From Caldimicrobium thiodismutans (GTDB lineage: Bacteria > Desulfobacterota > Thermodesulfobacteria > Thermodesulfobacteriales > Thermodesulfobacteriaceae), in contig PNIE01000040.1 of NCBI GenBank assembly GCA_002877875.1, positions 1-14,834 of the forward strand: 14,834 nucleotides of DNA. Reading direction: 5' to 3'. The position numbers and the translations under genes are program-made. This document shows positions 14,533 through 14,834 of this stretch, piece by piece; the stretch's first letter is position 1, and each line of letters begins with the position of its first letter. A model generated the notes under the pieces. The model searched no databases. It saw nothing but the letters and a program-made list of their open reading frames with translations, and was not told the DNA's origin.

Positions 14533-14564
14533 TTAATCTTCAATCCAGTCCATCCTATCCTCCT
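14533..14564 (-). promoter_or_regulatory. Perfect Shine-Dalgarno and six-codon frame ahead of the CBS gene
   Basis: On the minus strand AGGAGG (14564-14559) is followed after 5 nt by ATG (14553) and the codons for MDWIED, then TAA (14535-14533). The frame is the same as the CBS gene. It is either the true start interrupted by a stop codon, or a translated minigene feeding reinitiation at 14508. The sequence elements are certain; the interpretation is open. Confidence 0.55.
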
Positions 14565-14653
14565 GAAGTGTGATTCACTGCTGTCACAAACAATCTAAGC
14601 TTATAAATCTCATCCTTGTAAAATAATTTACTATCCATTAAAAAGCCGTCCAA
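14555..14653 (-). CDS. Possible small ORF of 32 aa upstream of the CBS gene
   Basis: A minus-strand frame starting at TTG 14653 (AAGGGG 8 nt upstream), or at ATG 14638 for 27 aa, ending at TAG inside the strong Shine-Dalgarno of the next frame. The peptide includes MDSKLFYKDEIYKLRLF and ends in NHTSGG. I do not recognise it. Stop-to-start spacing (1 nt to ATG 14553) would suit translational coupling, but an ORF this short is easily chance. The same TTG also reads as a -35 box. Confidence 0.2.
   Translation of the reverse strand: MDGFLMDSKLFYKDEIYKLRLFVTAVNHTSGG
14625..14653 (-). promoter_or_regulatory. Candidate promoter for the CBS-HPP pair
   Basis: On the minus strand TTGGAC (14653-14648), 17-nt spacer, TAAATT (14630-14625). 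The -10 is weak. It conflicts with the possible small ORF, whose TTG is the same triplet. Other AT-rich options exist further upstream (for example TTGAGC with TATTAA 17 nt later), so this is only one candidate. Confidence 0.3.
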
Positions 14654-14834
14654 CTTAAATACCCCTTAAATAAAAAAGTTGTTATACCTAAGGCACAATA
14701 GGTAAGGTCTCAAAGTTTTTTGAAGTCTCTCCCATAAACCCCTGCATATATAGAGATATTTTATACTTTAATAATAAATATTACAAGATTGCTCAATGAT
14801 TAACCAAAAAGAGAACCAAACTTCAGATACTCAA
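14654..14834. other. Window-end non-coding stretch, no gene seen
   Basis: AT-rich and without a convincing gene in either direction. One inverted repeat, TACCTA (14685-14690) and TAGGTA (14699-14704) with an 8-nt loop, could be an operator or hairpin upstream of the CBS gene. Short frames of about 16-20 codons occur on the minus strand but look like chance. Confidence 0.35.

Noticed and set aside
14700..14760. Minus-strand reading ISIYAGVYGRDFKKL followed by a stop, resembling a gene remnant.
   Set aside because: Only about 16 codons lie between stops, there is no ribosome-binding site, and I cannot link it to a family.
1..14834. CRISPR arrays, transposases, phage genes or a new defence system.
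   Set aside because: No repeat-spacer pattern, terminal inverted repeats or recombinase-like ORFs are seen. Nearly all reading frames of size are recognised housekeeping genes.

Overview
The window is an AT-rich bacterial chromosome segment, densely packed with housekeeping genes. The proteins are rich in Lys, Glu and Ile. Several are envelope proteins typical of diderm (outer-membrane) bacteria: a Tol-Pal YbgF/CpoB-like lipoprotein and the RlpA septal lipoprotein. The Ffh M domain is relatively methionine-poor, as in thermophiles. These traits suggest a thermophilic Gram-negative anaerobe, perhaps of the Thermodesulfobacteriota. That assignment is inference from composition and gene content, because there is no rRNA in the window.

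Layout. (1) 12-926: ybgF on the plus strand, ending convergently against a universal stress protein gene (941-1429, minus). A 16-nt palindrome between them probably serves as a shared terminator. (2) 1430-1675: a divergent control region with a good promoter for usp on the minus strand and a weaker candidate for ffh on the plus strand. (3) 1676-8217: a compact plus-strand operon of ffh, smpB, sbcC, mobA and a REC/HD-GYP response regulator. Junctions are gaps of 2 and 6 nt, then overlaps of 4 and 26 nt. It joins protein targeting, ribosome rescue, DNA end processing, molybdenum cofactor maturation and c-di-GMP turnover. (4) 13133 down to 8189: a minus-strand operon of pgi, hemB, rlpA, rnc and a DUF72 gene, with gaps of 13, 1, 6 and 5 nt. 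One strong extended -10 promoter lies just upstream of pgi. Its last gene overlaps the end of the HD-GYP gene tail-to-tail by 29 nt. (5) 13134-13436: a spacer with no convincing gene. (6) 14508 down to 13437: an overlapping pair on the minus strand, a two-CBS-domain protein and an HPP-family membrane protein, whose codon choice differs from the rest. (7) 14509-14834: an upstream region with a perfect Shine-Dalgarno, a six-codon frame closed by TAA that lies in frame with the CBS gene, and a possible small ORF.

No CRISPR array, transposon, tRNA, rRNA or obvious new defence system is visible. The points most worth checking are at gene level: an RNase III with Arg at a normally acidic active-site position, an Ffh G4 motif reading TKVE instead of TKxD, an apparent in-frame stop codon at the start of the CBS gene, and several start codons (mobA, rlpA, HPP) best placed differently from the longest reading frame.
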